Assembly: GCA_964391025.1 (NCBI GenBank)
Contig: CAYMKJ010000246.1
Coordinates: 1 to 21,982, forward strand
Length of the DNA: 21,982 bases
Reading direction: 5' to 3'
Origin: SHZI01 sp964391025
GTDB taxonomy: Bacteria > Pseudomonadota > Gammaproteobacteria > Steroidobacterales > GCA-2729495
Shown here: positions 20,052 through 21,982 of the stretch, piece by piece
How the letters are laid out: every line of letters begins with the position of its first letter
How positions within the stretch are numbered: position 1 is the first letter of the stretch
Position numbers and translations under genes: made by a program
Notes under the pieces: model-generated
What the model was told of the DNA's origin: nothing
Seen by the model: only the letters and a program-made list of their open reading frames with translations
The model's database searches: none

Positions 20052-21982
20052 ATGCAGCCCCGCTCAAGCCTTGATTTTTTGGTTGCCGGCGTGGCCGCCA
20101 CCACCGCCGGCCCCGTTGCGGCAGCCGACAATGGCACTGTCACGCCCGTGATCCTCCTGGTCCTGGCGCTCTTCCTCATCGTCGCCCTCGTCATCCTGGC
20201 GCTCGCGCTGCGGACGCGCCTGGCGCACCGCCAGCGGGCAGCCCGCGAGCTCACCGATGCCGTGGAAAAACTGATCCAGGGCGACCTGAGCGCAGGCATC
20301 ACGACCACCGACACGGCAGAGGTCGGCTTACTCGCCCGGGCACTCGACCGGCTGCGCCTCAGCCTCCGCACCAACGCGAGTTCCAGCAACTACCTGAGCC
20401 AGGTCATTGCCGGCATGAGCGACGCCGTCGTGCTCACCCGCATGGACGGCGCCATCGCCCGGGTGAACCCCGCTGCCGAACGGCTGCTCGGGCAGACCGG
20501 CGCCAATCTGCGTGGCCAGCTCCTGGTCAACCTTGTGACCGGGGACCAGCGGGGAGCGTTCACGCTGGCTGACGCCCAGGGCCGGACACGGGAAACCACC
20601 ATCGTGAACGGGGCCGGGCAGGAAGTACCGGTGTCCTACACCTCCGCCGAGATCGCGGCGGATGAGCTGGCACAGCGGGGCTACGTGATCACCGCCCGGA
20701 ACGTCAGTGAGCGCAAGCTCGCCGAACAGCGCATCCGGTACCTCGCCCGCATCGACGCGCTGACGAAGGTGGCGAACCGGATGCAGTTTCATCACCTGCT
20801 CCAGCGGGCAATCGCGCGGGCCCGCCGGGGTAACCACCGACTGGCGCTGATCTACCTGGACGTGGACAAGTTCAAGGAGATCAATGACACCTTCGGCCAC
20901 ACGGCGGGTGATCTCTGCCTGGAGACGCTGACCGACCGGTTGCGGAGCATCCTCCCGGATTCCTCCGCGGTTGGCAGGCTGGCCGGGGACGAATTCGGGG
21001 TGATCCTCGACAACCTTGACCCGGAGCGCAACCTGCGGGCCGAGGTGGTGGCCACCACGCGCCTCCTCCAGGAAACCATTACCGAGCCGCTCCTCTATCA
21101 AGGCCATCAGCTGTACATCAGCACCAGCGCCGGCATCGCGCTGTACCCGGGCGATGGCAACAACGTGATCGACCTGATCCGCAACGCCGATGCGGCGCTG
21201 TACCGGGCGAAACACCAGGGTGGCGGCGCACTCGAGGTCTACCACGCCGACATGAACGCGGTCACTGTTGAGCGGCTGATGCTGAAGAGCCGCCTGCGGA
21301 AGGCCTTCGAGAAGAACGAGCTCCGCGTGCACTACCAGCCGAAGATCGACCTGCGGGACGGCTCGATCGCCGGCGCCGAGGCGCTCGTGCGCTGGGAGTT
21401 GACAGACCGGGGCATCGTGCTGCCCGCTGAGTTCATCCCGCTTGCCGAGGAAAGCAACATGATCCTGCAGATCGGCGAGTGGGTGCTCAACCGGGTCTGC
21501 AGCGATTATCAGAGCTGGCAGCTCACGCCCGTAAATCCCGGACGGGTGGCGGTGAATTTGTCACTGCGCCAACTGAAGCAGCGCAACTTCATCAGCCGGG
21601 TGCAAGCGATCTACGGGAAGCATGGGGTCCCGCCCGCCGCACTGGAACTCGAGATCACCGAAACGACGCTGATGGAGGATCCCAAGCGCACTCTTCGTCT
21701 GCTCGATGAACTGCACAGCATGGGCCTTCGGTTGGCCATCGATGACTTCGGCACCGGGTACTCCTCCCTGAGTGCGCTTCAGCAGTTCCCGATTTCCACG
21801 CTCAAGATCGACCAGTCGTTCGTCCGCAATGCCACCACGAACCCCGATCAGGCCACGATCGTCTCGATGATCATCGAGATGGGCCACAGCCTCAAACTCG
21901 AGGTGGTTGCCGAAGGTGTGGAGACCGAGGACCAGCTGCGTTTTCTGCGGGCGCTGAATTGCGACTACGCCCAGGGCCTGCT
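20052..21982 (+). CDS. Membrane-associated PAS-GGDEF-EAL cyclic-di-GMP protein, 3' end outside the window
   Basis: The frame runs from ATG 20052 past the right edge. A signal-like stretch ends near AAADN, followed by a TM segment at ~33-53 and a HAMP-like linker with the ELTDAVEKLIQGDLSAGI pattern. Next is a PAS-like domain (SQVIAGMSDAVVLT...RVNPAAERLLG), then GGDEF with the active-site variant AGDEF (311-315; GRLAGDEFGVIL). There is no clear RxxD inhibitory site before it. The EAL domain has GAEALVRWE (EAL 443-445), LEITETTLMED and IDDFGTGYSSL, so both the diguanylate cyclase and phosphodiesterase halves look catalytically complete. The sequence stops in the final AEGVETEDQLRFLRALNCDYAQGLL segment, so only the last few dozen residues are missing. 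Which activity dominates cannot be told. Confidence 0.95.
   Translation, partial: MQPRSSLDFLVAGVAATTAGPVAAADNGTVTPVILLVLALFLIVALVILALALRTRLAHRQRAARELTDAVEKLIQGDLSAGITTTDTAEVGLLARALDRLRLSLRTNASSSNYLSQVIAGMSDAVVLTRMDGAIARVNPAAERLLGQTGANLRGQLLVNLVTGDQRGAFTLADAQGRTRETTIVNGAGQEVPVSYTSAEIAADELAQRGYVITARNVSERKLAEQRIRYLARIDALTKVANRMQFHHLLQRAIARARRGNHRLALIYLDVDKFKEINDTFGHTAGDLCLETLTDRLRSILPDSSAVGRLAGDEFGVILDNLDPERNLRAEVVATTRLLQETITEPLLYQGHQLYISTSAGIALYPGDGNNVIDLIRNADAALYRAKHQGGGALEVYHADMNAVTVERLMLKSRLRKAFEKNELRVHYQPKIDLRDGSIAGAEALVRWELTDRGIVLPAEFIPLAEESNMILQIGEWVLNRVCSDYQSWQLTPVNPGRVAVNLSLRQLKQRNFISRVQAIYGKHGVPPAALELEITETTLMEDPKRTLRLLDELHSMGLRLAIDDFGTGYSSLSALQQFPISTLKIDQSFVRNATTNPDQATIVSMIIEMGHSLKLEVVAEGVETEDQLRFLRALNCDYAQGL

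Noticed and set aside
20328..21332. A 334-codon minus-strand frame inside the GGDEF-EAL gene
   Set aside because: The plus strand encodes clear PAS, GGDEF and EAL motifs continuously across this interval.

Overview
The window is GC-rich, densely coded chromosomal DNA that looks gammaproteobacterial. The best evidence is the rhlB <- -> trxA-rho arrangement, a YrfG-type IMP/GMP 5'-nucleotidase next to cysQ, an E. coli-type gshA that apparently starts at TTG, an E. coli-type glk, a YheT-like hydrolase and REP elements with a GTAG head. The species cannot be named from sequence alone.

Layout. 1-2378 (+): a tightly packed run of the 3' part of an AlbA_2/HATPase_c_4-type ATP-binding regulator, an isoprenylcysteine-methyltransferase-like membrane protein, a GNAT acetyltransferase and a small membrane protein; two of the junctions are ATGA or GTGA overlaps. 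2389-3733: two divergent type II toxin-antitoxin modules. Both have a MazF/PemK toxin, but the antitoxins are unrelated (AbrB/SpoVT type on the left, ribbon-helix-helix on the right). 3758-7421: the RNA-turnover/termination block, with rho (unusual Gly/Asn-rich N-terminal extension) and trxA on minus and rhlB (Gly/Arg-rich tail) on plus, separated by a 430-bp spacer holding four 14-bp tandem repeats. 7430-9222: yrfG and cysQ, divergent, then a ydcH/DUF465 gene. 9223-9704: a non-coding stretch with a near-perfect sigma-54 promoter, a structured C-rich and A-rich region and a strong intrinsic terminator, which I read as an undescribed small RNA of about 168 nt (or a glk leader). 9717-10661: glk. 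10695-12735 (-): quinone reductase, alkyltransferase-like protein, small alpha/beta hydrolase and lipoprotein as an operon. 12756-13985 (+): a ferredoxin-reductase-like flavoprotein. 13982-16979 (-): gshA followed by two exported or membrane-anchored proteins of unknown function. 17152-17559 (+): a DUF2845 protein. 17618-19902 (-): a receiver-TM-OmpA-like fusion, then a YheT-like hydrolase. 20052-end (+): a PAS-GGDEF-EAL protein cut by the window edge.

Three patterns stand out beyond the genes. (1) The sigma-54/terminator-bounded RNA next to glucokinase carries AAnAAnAA motifs like those of CrcZ-type Hfq/Crc decoy RNAs. (2) Two divergent gene pairs are each separated by exactly 20 bp, have overlapping -10 elements on the two strands, and place all four start codons 6-8 nt after a -10, which predicts bidirectional promoters making leaderless or nearly leaderless mRNAs; three other genes show the same start geometry. 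(3) Five genes (rho, rhlB, yrfG, the DUF2845 gene, the yheT-like gene) end in a TAG that is part of the GTAG head of a REP-type element.

Most protein calls rest on recognised motifs and remembered family sequences, since no database search could be run. Promoters, operators and the RNA are predictions from sequence alone.
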